A program made the translations under genes and the position numbers. A stretch of DNA of 55,240 nucleotides from Gammaproteobacteria bacterium (GTDB lineage Bacteria > Pseudomonadota > Gammaproteobacteria > Burkholderiales > Burkholderiaceae_D): contig CAJCIC010000055.1 of NCBI GenBank assembly GCA_903970185.1, forward strand, positions 1-55,240, written 5' to 3'. Numbering within the stretch: the stretch's first letter is position 1; every line of letters begins with the position of its first letter. Shown one piece after another: positions 16,042-24,883 of this stretch. The notes under the pieces are model-generated. The model did no database searches. It saw only the letters and a program-made list of their open reading frames with translations, and was not told the DNA's origin.

Positions 16042-16692
16042 CTAGTACGTTACGGCAAGATCGTTTTGGACCTCGTTCACGCCAGGCGCGCTCCACGCGG
16101 CCCAGCCGGCGTCATCACGCTGATTCCACGAATGGATGGTTCCGGTCAGAATCACCTTGCCGCCGGTCGACGAGACCCTGATGTTGTCCGCATCAATCTG
16201 CGCGTCCCGCTTTAGCGCACCTTCTATCGCCTTGCGTACATCGGCCGCTTCGATTCCAGGACTGAGGGCGATGTCGTTGGTAACACCAAGCACACCCGAC
16301 AGATACCTCACAGCGTCTTCAGCGGCATTTCGCTGATATTGCCATTTCACCTGGCCATTGAGCGTGACCCAGCCTTTCTGGACCGTTGCCTGAACGGTAT
16401 CTGGCACCCAGACGTGCCATTTCAGGGCACTAACGACATTGCCAGCGAGATCGGTGTCGCTGTGGTTGTGGTACTCATAGACCCTGACACTCAGTTCGTC
16501 TGCGATCGCCTTGACTCCTTTTACGCGTCGCGCGGCTCCTTCTGCCGCCTGCTTCTCGGCGAAATACGGGACCGTTCCATTCAGGGTCACGACGCCATCC
16601 TTGGCCAAGACTGCAATGCCCGCAAATGTCACTGCAGGTTCCCAGCGTAGCGCCTCCAAGACGTCTGATCGAAGTTCAACATCGGTTTTCAT
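16042..16692 (-). CDS. Triple BON-domain protein
   Basis: The 216-residue product holds three BON repeats (about 3-70, 75-142, 145-214), each with the VTLNGTV / VTLNGQV / VILTGTI strand and a VxGV-x-N-D element, for example VKGVKAIADELSV and LSGVLGVTNDIAL. BON domains bind membranes or small ligands; the relative OsmY is osmotically induced and periplasmic. No signal peptide is visible here, so it may be cytoplasmic like other three-BON proteins. I use the ATG at 16692, preceded by GAAGG. Close to a PRC-barrel protein and an FNR regulator, it fits a stress-response group. Confidence 0.88.
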   Translation of the reverse strand: MKTDVELRSDVLEALRWEPAVTFAGIAVLAKDGVVTLNGTVPYFAEKQAAEGAARRVKGVKAIADELSVRVYEYHNHSDTDLAGNVVSALKWHVWVPDTVQATVQKGWVTLNGQVKWQYQRNAAEDAVRYLSGVLGVTNDIALSPGIEAADVRKAIEGALKRDAQIDADNIRVSSTGGKVILTGTIHSWNQRDDAGWAAWSAPGVNEVQNDLAVTY

Positions 16693-17098
16693 GAAAGCCT
16701 TCTGCCACACATGCGGCGGAGATCGGAGAGCCTTGAGACAACGAATCGTGGTCCCGTTCGGACTGTCCTTCGATTTTCTGAGTCGATCTGTAAAGGTCTA
16801 CGCCAGCCCAAGGGGTTTCTCCGTTCGCTCACGTACATTGCTTCACGAGAGGTGCGGGAATTGACCTGTCTTGGCGAGCGCAACGCCAGGCGACACGACA
16901 GCCGAGAAAGTCGACGATCGTGATCGCTACAGTCTTGCAACCGTGTTTCTCACCGGGTGGTGCGCAAGTCATCCTAATGTGCGCTGGCGCACGGACCGCG
17001 ACGTCCGGCCGATGCTACTTATCGGCAAGCCAACGGTCCTTTCGGGGAACTGCAATGAATCCATTCGCCGTGATTCCCTGCAAAGATCTGATCCGCCG
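16693..17098. promoter_or_regulatory. Control region between BON gene and FNR gene
   Basis: The region separates two divergent genes. A perfect palindrome, GTGCGC-TG-GCGCAC (16979-16992), lies 107 bp before the chosen FNR start. In-frame codons extend upstream of that start (to 16871), but the extension is unlike FNR proteins. No TTGAT-N4-ATCAA FNR box was seen. Confidence 0.4.
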
Positions 17099-17821
17099 AT
17101 GCTCTCTGAAGGTCACGACTCGGCCAGACAACGCACCCACTGCGTGGCATGCAATCTCAGGCGGCTGTGCCTGCCTGGCGGATTGGCCGACCAGGACACC
17201 CTCGCTTTTGAGACTCTGGTGACTGTCCAGCGCCGGATCGGCAGGGGCACGGCGCTGGTGTCGGCAGGCGAGCCTTTTTCAAGTGTCTATGCGACGCGCC
17301 TGGGATCCTTCAAGGCGGTCCTCTTGTCCGAGAGCGGCCATGAGCAGATCACCGGCTTTTACATGACTGGAGAAATGATTGGCCTAGACGGCATCGATAC
17401 CGGCGTGCATCAGGCCACGATTGTCGCGATGGAAGAAAGTGAAGTCTGCTCGATCCCGTTTGCCGCGCTTCAGCGCCTCGCTGCGATCAACCCGCACGTG
17501 CAGCGCCAGCTTCACCGGGCACTGAGCCGGGAGTTGGGCCTTTATCAGGGCGTCATGCTCTTGCTGGGCACGATGACCGCAGAGCAGAAAATGGCGACGT
17601 TCATCCTTTCGCTCTCGAAACGCTTCGCGCTGCGCGGATTTTCTGGTGCACAGTTCAGTTTTCGCATGAGCCGCGCTGAAATCGGCAGCTTTCTCGGCAT
17701 TACGGTTGAAACCGTGAGCCGCACGCTAACCCGAATACAGGAACGAGGGCTGATCAATATCCGAGCGCGAGAACTTACGATCTTGGACTTGCCCAATCTG
17801 CGAAAATCGTCGGGCCGCTGA
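17099..17821 (+). CDS. fnr: FNR-type oxygen-sensing transcriptional regulator
   Basis: The 240-residue protein has the FNR layout: an N-terminal cluster Cys15-x2-Cys18-x5-Cys24 (CVACNLRRLC), a cyclic-nucleotide-type beta roll with the fourth ligand Cys117 in SEVCSIPF, a dimerisation helix, and a C-terminal helix-turn-helix (RAEIGSFLGITVETVSRTL, about 192-210). These four cysteines bind a [4Fe-4S] cluster that oxygen destroys in E. coli FNR. Start at the ATG at 17099 gives the usual length; the reading frame is open for 76 codons more. Ribosome binding site is poor. It probably controls genes for low-oxygen growth, perhaps its neighbours. Could be called anr or btr in other species. Confidence 0.88.
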   Translation: MLSEGHDSARQRTHCVACNLRRLCLPGGLADQDTLAFETLVTVQRRIGRGTALVSAGEPFSSVYATRLGSFKAVLLSESGHEQITGFYMTGEMIGLDGIDTGVHQATIVAMEESEVCSIPFAALQRLAAINPHVQRQLHRALSRELGLYQGVMLLLGTMTAEQKMATFILSLSKRFALRGFSGAQFSFRMSRAEIGSFLGITVETVSRTLTRIQERGLINIRARELTILDLPNLRKSSGR

Positions 17822-17903
17822 CACCAAGACGCTGGACTTGCCCGACGACGGCAAAGCGACACCTGGTTCCTGTGACAAGAGGCGCGCCGTCTGCGCCCGT
17901 CGA

Positions 17904-17921
17904 TGACCCGTGCGCGGGTCA
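17904..17921 (-). terminator. Stem-loop at the end of livF
   Basis: TGACCCG (17904-17910) and CGGGTCA (17915-17921) form a perfect 7-bp stem with a TGCG loop that overlaps the livF stop codon. No T tract follows on either strand, so it may protect the mRNA end or be a weak terminator between the convergent fnr and liv units. Confidence 0.35.
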
Positions 17922-18617
17922 CACGCCAAGGTAGCGCTGCAGGACTTCTGGATCGCGGCGGATCTCCTCGGTCGCACCCTCGTGCACGATGTGGCCATTG
18001 TTGATGATGTAAGCGCGCGTCGCCATCTTTAACGCCGCAGCGAGATTTTGCTCGACCAGCACGATGGTTTGCCCCGCTTCGGCGAGCAGGCGACACGCCT
18101 CCATCAGATCCTTGACGATGACCGGGGCCAAACCTTCAAACGGCTCATCTAAGAGGATCAGCTTGGGATCGCGCACCAAGGCGCGTGCGATCGCCAGCAT
18201 TTGCTGTTCGCCTCCGGACAACTGGTTGCCCCGACTGCGACGCCTCTCCTGCAGCCGTGGAAAAATTTCGTAGATGCGCTCGAGTGACCAACGCCCTTTG
18301 GCGGTCAGTCCGGCAAGAACAATGTTCTCCTCGACTTCGAGACTGCCGAAGATCCTTCGCTCCTCCGGAACCAGCTGCATGCCTGCGCGGGCAATGTAGT
18401 GCGCCGGCTTGCCGGCGACTTGTTCGCCTTCGAACAGGATCGAGCCCGATTCGGGTTTGAGCATGCCCATCAGGCCCTTCAGGGTTGTCGACTTGCCAGC
18501 GCCATTGCGGCCGAGCAAGGCGACGACTTCGTGGGCTTCGACGCGAAGATCGACGTCAAACAGGATATGCGAGTCGCCGTAGTAGCAGTTCAGGCCCTTG
18601 ACCTCAAGCAGGCTCAT
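17919..18617 (-). CDS. livF: ABC transporter ATPase LivF
   Basis: The 232-residue ATPase has Walker A GRNGAGKST (residues 36-44), the signature LSGGEQQMLAIARAL, Walker B LILLDEPFEGLAP and the switch region VLVEQN. Length and ending (NGHIVHEG...YLGV) are typical of LivF of branched-chain amino acid or urea/amide importers. It overlaps the upstream fused livM-livG by 4 bp (ATGA). It works at the cytoplasmic face with the LivG domain of the fusion. Confidence 0.95.
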   Translation of the reverse strand: MSLLEVKGLNCYYGDSHILFDVDLRVEAHEVVALLGRNGAGKSTTLKGLMGMLKPESGSILFEGEQVAGKPAHYIARAGMQLVPEERRIFGSLEVEENIVLAGLTAKGRWSLERIYEIFPRLQERRRSRGNQLSGGEQQMLAIARALVRDPKLILLDEPFEGLAPVIVKDLMEACRLLAEAGQTIVLVEQNLAAALKMATRAYIINNGHIVHEGATEEIRRDPEVLQRYLGV

Positions 18618-20470
18618 TCGTGCACCCCGCCAAGATAGGCTTCCTGCACGATCGAGCTGCCTTTGATTTCGTCGGGGTTGCCTTCGAGCAGGATGCGCCC
18701 CTCGCTTAGGACCGTGATGCGTTCGGTGAGATCGAAAATCGCATCCATGTCGTGATCGATGACGATCAGGGTGCGGCCTTTACGAATCGACTTCAAAAGT
18801 TTCACTGTGTCGGCCCGTTCGCTGGGGCTCATGCCCGCCAACGGTTCGTCAAGCAGCAGGAGGCTTGGCTCGGTGGCCAGAGCCAGGCCGATTTCCAGGC
18901 GGCGTTTCTCGCCGTAAGCCAATTCGGACACGGACGCCTCGGCGCGCTCTCGCAGGTGCACGAGGGACAGCGTCTCTTCGACCTGCTCGACGAGGCCCGG
19001 GACCTTCAAGGCGGAGCGCAACATGTCGAATCGGAATGCTCCGCGCAGCCGCGCCAGCGCCGCAATCGTCAGGTTCTCGCGCACGCTCAAGCGGTTAAAG
19101 AGCTGGTTGACCTGGTAACTCTTGGACATGCCCAACTGGCATACCGTCGTCACATCCAGGCGCGTCACGTCCTGACCCTGGAACATGATCGATCCGGATG
19201 ACGATGAGATTTCGCACGTCAGCATCTTGAAAAACGTCGACTTGCCGGCGCCGTTCGGTCCGATAATGCCGCGAAGCTCGCCTGCCTCGACTGAAAAATC
19301 GATATCGGCATTCGCCACGATGCCGCCAAAACGCTTGCTCAGTTTGCTTGCAACGAGGATCGGCTCCGTGCGGCCAGTGCCGTTGGGCCTTGTCCGTGGC
19401 GCCGCCGCGGGCGGCTCGACGGCAACGGCCGCATCCGGTGCCGGCTCGGCCCTGGTAGCGTGCGCGTCGCTCGCCAGGTGGGCGGGCTTGCGCCAATGCG
19501 ACACGAGGTCCTTCAATCCTCCCAGGACCCCCCGCCGCAAAAAGCACACGAGCAGCACAAAGATGATGCCAAGCGCGAGGCGCCAGGCGGCGCCAAGGCC
19601 AAGCGACCCTTGCAGAAAGTCGCGCAAAAAGAGCCACACCGCGGCGCCCACCAGCGGCCCAAAAAGGGTCCCCAGTCCGCCGATGACGGTCTGGATCACG
19701 AGCTGACCCGACGTATCGAAGGTGAACGCATCCGGCGGCATATAGCCTTGCATGACGCCAAGCAATCCGCCTGCAAGTCCGGCGTAGGCGGCAGCGATCA
19801 CGAAGACGAGAAGCTTGTAGCGCTTGACGTTATGGCCGACGGCGGCCGCGCGCAGCGCGTTGTCGCGAATGGCAACCAGCACGTGGCCGACCGACGACGT
19901 CACGATGCGCCTGGCGAGCACCATTCCGATGAAAAAGAACGTGGCCAAAAAAGCGTACATCTTCCATCCGGGGCCGACCGTGACAGTGGTAAATCCAAGA
20001 TAGAACTTCGGCGCCGGCACGCCGGCCAGGCCATTTTCCCCGCCTGTGAAAGCCGACAGCGGCGAATTCTCGAGAAAAAAGAACATCTCCGCAATCGAAA
20101 CCGTGATCATCGCGAAATAGATCCCGGTACGCTTGAGCGCCACCAGGCCAGCCAGGGCACCGACGATCGATGCGGCAACGGTACCGATCAGCAAGGCCAG
20201 GACAACACTCGGGAAGTGCAGGTTGACGAGCAGATACGCGGCGACGAAGCCCCCAGTGCCAAAAAATGCAGCCTGGCCGAACGAGAGCAGGCCGGTATAG
20301 CCGAAGAGCAGGTCGAATCCGATGCCAAATAGGCCGAACACGAGGACCAGATTGATCGTGTCCTGGGCAAAACCAAGCCGTGGCAGAATCAATGGCACCA
20401 GCACCAGCGCCAGTGCCAGAAGGAAATCGGGAATCCAGTTGCGCAAAAGGTCGGTCCCGCTCTTCATCAT
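18614..20470 (-). CDS. Fused ABC importer permease-ATPase (LivM-LivG)
   Basis: This 618-residue protein joins a LivM-type membrane permease (about 1-330; FGYTGLLSFGQAAFFGTGG and the loop AIRDNALRAAAVGHN) to a LivG-type ATPase (about 370-618). An Ala/Pro-rich linker of about 40 residues lies between. The ATPase has Walker A GPNGAGKST, the signature SELAYGEKRRLEIG and Walker B LLLLDEP. LivM and LivG are usually separate proteins, though such fusions are known in Burkholderiales. ATG overlaps livH by 4 bp and its stop overlaps livF by 4 bp. With LivH and LivF it would form a complete importer. Confidence 0.95.
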   Translation of the reverse strand: MMKSGTDLLRNWIPDFLLALALVLVPLILPRLGFAQDTINLVLVFGLFGIGFDLLFGYTGLLSFGQAAFFGTGGFVAAYLLVNLHFPSVVLALLIGTVAASIVGALAGLVALKRTGIYFAMITVSIAEMFFFLENSPLSAFTGGENGLAGVPAPKFYLGFTTVTVGPGWKMYAFLATFFFIGMVLARRIVTSSVGHVLVAIRDNALRAAAVGHNVKRYKLLVFVIAAAYAGLAGGLLGVMQGYMPPDAFTFDTSGQLVIQTVIGGLGTLFGPLVGAAVWLFLRDFLQGSLGLGAAWRLALGIIFVLLVCFLRRGVLGGLKDLVSHWRKPAHLASDAHATRAEPAPDAAVAVEPPAAAPRTRPNGTGRTEPILVASKLSKRFGGIVANADIDFSVEAGELRGIIGPNGAGKSTFFKMLTCEISSSSGSIMFQGQDVTRLDVTTVCQLGMSKSYQVNQLFNRLSVRENLTIAALARLRGAFRFDMLRSALKVPGLVEQVEETLSLVHLRERAEASVSELAYGEKRRLEIGLALATEPSLLLLDEPLAGMSPSERADTVKLLKSIRKGRTLIVIDHDMDAIFDLTERITVLSEGRILLEGNPDEIKGSSIVQEAYLGGVHE

Positions 20471-21342
20471 TCGCGCCCCGCAGTGCCCAAAAGGCCACGG
20501 GAGCGGAAAACGAGGACGAGCGTCATCACGGCGAAGAGCATCACTTGCGAATAGGCCGGGTTGATCATCGAAGTAATGCTCAGAATCTCTCCGGCGACGA
20601 GACCGCCCAGAATGGCGCCGGGAAATGAACCGACGCCACCGATCACCACCACGACGAAGGCCTGAATCAGGATGTCATCGCCACTGCCCGGGGTGATCGG
20701 TGCAATCGGCGCGTTGACGATGCCGGCAAATCCGGCCGCCATGGCGCCAATGCCGAAGACCACCATGAAGACGCGGTAGACATTGATGCCCAGGGCATCG
20801 ACCATCGGGGAATCCTCGATACCGGCGCGTACGATGAGACCCAGTCGCGTCCGGTACAAGACGATGTAGAAAAGCAAAAGCGCAAGGGAGACGATGCCAA
20901 CGGCCATCAGGCGGTACGTCGGATACATCATGAAACCGAGGGAGGTGATGCCTTCGGCCCAGGCGGGCGCGCTAACGGTCTTGGAGAGGCTGCCGAAAAC
21001 CGCCCGTGCCGCCTCAACAAAGACAATGCCAAGACCGAACGTGACGAGAATCTGGTCTTCGGGCGGCCTCGAGTAGAAAAACCTGATGACACCGCGTTCC
21101 ATCGCGATGCCAACCAGCATGACGAAAATCGACCCGCTGGCAACGGCTAGCACATACGATCCCGTCGCGTGGTACACCACCCAGCCCGAGTAGCCGCCAA
21201 GCATGAACAGGGCGCCGTGCGCGAGATTCAGCACGCCCAGCGTGCCATAGATGATGGTGAGCCCGGAACTGATCAGGGCCAATAGTGCACCGAGGACCAG
21301 TCCGTTGAACATCTGCGACATCAAGTTCGCCCAGCTGAACAC
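20467..21342 (-). CDS. livH: ABC importer permease LivH
   Basis: The 291-residue permease has the LivH features: an N-terminal membrane helix (MFNGLVLGALLALIS), a GLTIIYGTLGVLNLAHGALFMLGGY stretch, and the cytoplasmic EAA-like loop LGIRxx-type segment near DALGINVYRVF. About eight membrane helices. I choose the GTG at 21342 because AAGGAAGG lies 6 nt before it; the TTG at 21369 has no such signal, and the ATG at 21321 is another option. 4-bp overlap with the fusion gene. Confidence 0.93.
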   Translation of the reverse strand: MFSWANLMSQMFNGLVLGALLALISSGLTIIYGTLGVLNLAHGALFMLGGYSGWVVYHATGSYVLAVASGSIFVMLVGIAMERGVIRFFYSRPPEDQILVTFGLGIVFVEAARAVFGSLSKTVSAPAWAEGITSLGFMMYPTYRLMAVGIVSLALLLFYIVLYRTRLGLIVRAGIEDSPMVDALGINVYRVFMVVFGIGAMAAGFAGIVNAPIAPITPGSGDDILIQAFVVVVIGGVGSFPGAILGGLVAGEILSITSMINPAYSQVMLFAVMTLVLVFRSRGLLGTAGRE

Positions 21343-21421
21343 GTTCAGACCTTCCTTCAAAGGATGCAAGAACCGATTGCAGGGGAATCACTTGGGATTT
21401 TCCTGGCGCCAAGGGACACCG

Positions 21422-21443
21422 CCGCAAGCCCTAAAGCTTGCGG
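21422..21443 (-). other. Stem-loop between substrate-binding protein and permease genes
   Basis: CCGCAAGC (21422-21429) and GCTTGCGG (21436-21443) pair perfectly around a 6-nt loop in the 140-bp gap after the substrate-binding protein gene. Such a hairpin can stabilise or partly end the upstream mRNA, giving more binding protein than permease. No T tract. Confidence 0.45.
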
Positions 21444-21482
21444 GACGGCCCTCGGAATTGTAATGGAACTTCTGTGCGGAGA

Positions 21483-22832
21483 TTAGGTGTAGCTGCCGAG
21501 CTTGCACCCAAATGCGTCAGGCGCCTGCATCAATGGCGCGCCGTCGACAATTTCGACGACATCGTAGAAGTCATCCTTGGACTTCATCTTGCTCTGGCTC
21601 TTGCCACGCAAGATGATCACCGGCCGCACCAGCTGATGGTCCTCGGGACGGAAGTGGACCGGGCCCACCGTTGATTGCACCGTGACGCCCTTCTCGTAGG
21701 ACTTGATGACATCGGGCGGATAAAAGGATCCGGCACGCTCGACAGCATCGGCCCACATCGCGATTTGCATATAGGCTGCGTTGGCGCCCCATTCCGGGTT
21801 GGCGCCATACTTCTTCCTGAATTCGTCATTGAACATCTTGGCAAGGGGATACCGATCCTCGACTGTCCACCAGTAATCGGTCCCGGCCAGGACGCCATCC
21901 ATGACGTCCTCGCCCACCTGCTCGGCGAGAAACGGCGTGTTGTAGGGCATCACCAGCGTCATCTTGGAGAGAATGCCGAATTGCTTGGCCTGCTTGATCG
22001 AGAGCACGGCATCGCGCCCAAAATTGATGTTGATGACGACGTCAGCGCCGCTGTTCGACACGTTCAAGAGGTAGGTGGAAAAGTCAGTCGTGCCCAACGG
22101 CGACACCTGATTGGTTGCGACCGTCCAACCGCCCTGTGATCCCAGCGCCGTCTCCATCGATTCCCGCACCGTGTGGCCGTAGGTGTAATCGGGCGTCAGA
22201 AAGGCGATCTTCTTGCCTCGCCCGAGGGTCTTGACGAGAACCGGCGCGATGGCCTGGGCTGCGGTCTGGGCGTAGAAGCATTCGCGAAAGGAATAGCGCA
22301 CGCAATCCTTGCCCGTGGTGTCGTTCGAGCCCGAGATGCAAGGCAGGTAGAGGACCTTTTCGCGATCTGCAACCTTGTTGAGCGCAACGGCAACGGCGCT
22401 GGACACCGAGCCCGTGATCAACATCGCGTTCTTCTGGCTGATGAATGCCGATGCGGCCTGGACCGCAGTATTGGGCTTGGCCTCGCTGTCGGCGATCCCG
22501 AATTCGACTTTTTTCCCGAGCACACCTGTGCGCGTCTTGGGCGATATCTTCTTGATCAAGTCGGCACCGGCGTTCAGATGCTCGATCGCCAGCTGGTAGC
22601 CATTGATCTCATCTTCCCCCTGGGCTGCGTAGGTACCCGTTCTGGGCGTGACAATGCCGATGAAAATCGACGAGCCCTGAACGCCCGCGGGATAGGTCCC
22701 CAAAGGCGCAGGATCAGCCGCAAAGGCACTGCGCATCATTTGCATGGGGAGCGCAACCGTGCCGGCAAGACCGGCGCCCAGCTTTAATACCCTGCGCCGG
22801 GAAATTGAAGCTGTATCGCGTTGATTCGACAT
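21483..22832 (-). CDS. Periplasmic substrate-binding protein, branched-chain amino acid/amide type
   Basis: The 449-residue precursor has a Tat signal (SISRRRVLKLGAGLAGTVALP, residues 9-29, ending AFAADP) and the type I periplasmic-binding fold of LivK/AmiC/UrtA proteins: IFIGIVTPRTGTYAAQGEDEINGYQLA, then AFISQKNAMLITGSVSSAVAVALN, and the LTPDYTYGHTVRES hinge region. At 449 residues it is longer than classic LivK and more like amide or urea binders. Start at 22832 after GGAG; the longer reading frame to 23039 is not supported. It is the first gene of the importer operon. Ligand unknown: amino acid, short amide or aromatic acid are all possible. Confidence 0.92.
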   Translation of the reverse strand: MSNQRDTASISRRRVLKLGAGLAGTVALPMQMMRSAFAADPAPLGTYPAGVQGSSIFIGIVTPRTGTYAAQGEDEINGYQLAIEHLNAGADLIKKISPKTRTGVLGKKVEFGIADSEAKPNTAVQAASAFISQKNAMLITGSVSSAVAVALNKVADREKVLYLPCISGSNDTTGKDCVRYSFRECFYAQTAAQAIAPVLVKTLGRGKKIAFLTPDYTYGHTVRESMETALGSQGGWTVATNQVSPLGTTDFSTYLLNVSNSGADVVININFGRDAVLSIKQAKQFGILSKMTLVMPYNTPFLAEQVGEDVMDGVLAGTDYWWTVEDRYPLAKMFNDEFRKKYGANPEWGANAAYMQIAMWADAVERAGSFYPPDVIKSYEKGVTVQSTVGPVHFRPEDHQLVRPVIILRGKSQSKMKSKDDFYDVVEIVDGAPLMQAPDAFGCKLGSYT

Positions 22833-23232
22833 TTTTCTGTCTCCAGTTTTTTTGAGATGTTTGCCACAAGGATGCCGGCACTTTTGTGACCAGACGAATC
22901 CCATGGGTGGAAATGCGATTCGACATGCCCCCAAGAGGTGCATTCTAAGTAGGTCAAGCCTGCTACGTATCGGGACGTACCCTAGGTCAGGGCACAGAAA
23001 TCCATCTCGTCGCGGGGCCGTGCCAGTCCTTAACGCCATTCACCGTGGCCAGCGCTCGCCGGAGCCGCCTGCAGGCGTCATCGCGGCAGCCGATTGGCCA
23101 TGTACCCGTGGGATGCCCACGCGCCGCGCAAAGCTCGAGGCGCGCAAGCCCCAGGGCCTGCAGGGGGGCAATGCGGAGGTTCTGCGCCATCCGGACGTTC
23201 ACCCCAAAACGGGTTTGTGACAGACTGTCCAG
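22833..23232. promoter_or_regulatory. Promoter region between importer operon and PPC gene
   Basis: The 400-bp gap between divergent genes should carry the promoter of the importer on the minus strand and that of the PPC-domain gene on the plus strand. I found no convincing -35/-10 pair. Reading frames here (for example 22852-23220 plus) look like chance. Confidence 0.4.
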
Positions 23233-23667
23233 ATGTCCTTGCCAACTCGAGAGATGCCCATTCGCAGCATCGAGCTCCTGCCCGTCCGACTGTCTCCCGG
23301 CCTCGATCTTCGACGCGCGCTGGAAGAGGCCGTGAATGATCGGGGGCTGGGTTCGGCTTTTGTGGTTGCCGGCATTGGCAGCCTGGTCATCGCCAGCCTT
23401 CGGTACGCAGGCAAAACCAGGGAATCGCAACTTGAAGGACCCCTGGAACTTGTCAGCTTGTCAGGGAGCCTCAGCCCATCGGGCGCGCACCTGCATATGT
23501 CCATCTCTGATGCGTCTGGTCACGTCTTCGGTGGTCACGTCGGTTACGGCAGCACCATCAGAACGACAGCCGAGATTCTGATCGCACCCCTGCCCGATTG
23601 GTCGCTCGCGCGCGAATACGATGCAACCACCGGCTTTAACGAACTGGTTGTCCGCCGTCGCGTCTGA
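23233..23667 (+). CDS. PPC (DUF296, PCC) domain protein
   Basis: The 144-residue product matches the plant and prokaryote conserved domain: an N-terminal strand (IELLPVRLSPGLDLRRAL), GLGSAFVVAGIGSLVIASLR, SGSLSPSGAHLHMSISDASG with the conserved His-containing loop, and GHVFGGHV...IRTTAEILI. In plants the domain is attached to AT-hook DNA-binding proteins; bacterial stand-alone forms are trimeric with unknown function. A second possible ATG lies at 23254, after a GAGAG. It is transcribed with, or just ahead of, the rhodanese gene. Confidence 0.88.
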   Translation: MSLPTREMPIRSIELLPVRLSPGLDLRRALEEAVNDRGLGSAFVVAGIGSLVIASLRYAGKTRESQLEGPLELVSLSGSLSPSGAHLHMSISDASGHVFGGHVGYGSTIRTTAEILIAPLPDWSLAREYDATTGFNELVVRRRV

Positions 23668-23854
23668 AGAATGAAGAGTATCGATTCTCAGTCGGCGAAG
23701 ATCTTCGCCAAGATGCAATTTGACGATCAGAACATCGGCCAGGGATTTGCCCTTGCAAGGGCGCGGCGTGATTGTCGCCGAACAATTTCCCGGGCAAAAT
23801 GCCCAGGATCGTAACGCCGCTTATGATCTTGTTTGCATTTCCCAGGGGGTTTGC

Positions 23855-24289
23855 ATGGGTAACGTCGCTTTCAACAAGTTTAATGCGCGCCGGCTGCTCC
23901 CCTTGGCTGTGTTCCCGGTCATAGCACTGATCGTGATGTACCAAGCATCGACGAGAAGCTATGACGTTGCCAACGTCGGCGTCGACGAGGCGAGGGTATT
24001 AATCGACCATGGGGCTGCGGTGGTCGACGTCCGGGAAAGCGACGCTTTCAATACGCGCCACATTCCGGGCGCCATTCTGATTCCCCTGGAAGTCCTAAGA
24101 GCAGGCGTGCCGGCCTCTTTTAGCGCGGCCAAGGACCAACCCGTCGTGGTTTATTGCGGTGACGGAGTGACGAGCGGCCCCGAAGCGACCCATCTATTGA
24201 ACACGGCCGGTTATACCAAGGCCGTGAATCTCGAGCCCGGCATGGCAGGCTGGGCCACCGCTGGACGACCTGTCGCCTCGGGTCGGTAA
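23855..24289 (+). CDS. Membrane-anchored rhodanese-like protein
   Basis: The 144-residue product has an N-terminal membrane helix (LLPLAVFPVIALIVMY, about 13-28) and one rhodanese domain with the active-site Cys101 in VVVYCGDGVTSG and the NLEPGMAGWATAGRPV C-terminal signature. Rhodaneses bind or transfer sulfane sulfur through this cysteine. The six-residue loop CGDGVTSG is a little unlike the CxxGxR loop of active thiosulfate enzymes, so the activity may be persulfide binding. I start at the ATG at 23855, after CAGGGGG. The domain should face the periplasm. Confidence 0.88.
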   Translation: MGNVAFNKFNARRLLPLAVFPVIALIVMYQASTRSYDVANVGVDEARVLIDHGAAVVDVRESDAFNTRHIPGAILIPLEVLRAGVPASFSAAKDQPVVVYCGDGVTSGPEATHLLNTAGYTKAVNLEPGMAGWATAGRPVASGR

Positions 24290-24883
24290 AAATCGACGCT
24301 GCGGCGGCTTTTTAGCCGTTGGCAGCGAAACCGCGAGGAGCGGCCCGGACGCCGAGCCAACCTGCGCAAGTCCGCCTGCGACAGCACAATCATTCTTCCT
24401 GCACCCGGGGTGTGGTGATTCGCGAGCAACCCTCGCGCATGGGCTTCTGCATCCACCGCGATCGGCATCTGGCACTTTCTGCACGTCTATCGCCTGATCC
24501 TCGAGTTTGTCGCATCGCCGCCCCTGGGCAAGACCCGACATCAAGCGCCCTGATTGGCGAGGCAAATCGGCAGCTCCGTTGACGCTCGCGTGTGACCGGA
24601 CTTTGTTGCCCGCCTCTCGTGAGAGGAGCTTCAGATTTCGAAATCGACGTTGACTTCAGTACGCAAAAGCAAAAATCGACATCGGTGCGCATGCGCATGC
24701 GGTGGCATCAGGCGAATCGATTGTTTGCGCGACCTGATTCTTCAGGTACGCTTTGCCGCTAGCTGGCGGCTCCGAATTCGCCCTGATGGCGCTTGACGTG
24801 CAGGCGCGCAATCTTTTTCCGAAGACGTTCACTCTTCGAGACTCGACCCCGTGCACGCGACAAGTTGACCATGAACATTTCGT
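24290..24883. other. Intergenic region with a small hairpin repeat
   Basis: No supported gene in about 590 bp. Sixteen bases after the rhodanese stop lies the hairpin CGGCT-TTTT-AGCCG (24305-24318), preceded by GCTGCGG. The same 14 bases, with GCTG before them, recur in the hemA leader (48022-48035). The region also carries GCGCATGCGCATGCGG near 24690. It should hold the promoter of the hybrid kinase, but none was clear. Confidence 0.45.

Noticed and set aside
24194..24565. Minus-strand frame of 123 codons after the rhodanese gene
   Set aside because: Arg/Gly/Pro-rich translation with no family pattern and overlap with the rhodanese gene; likely chance.
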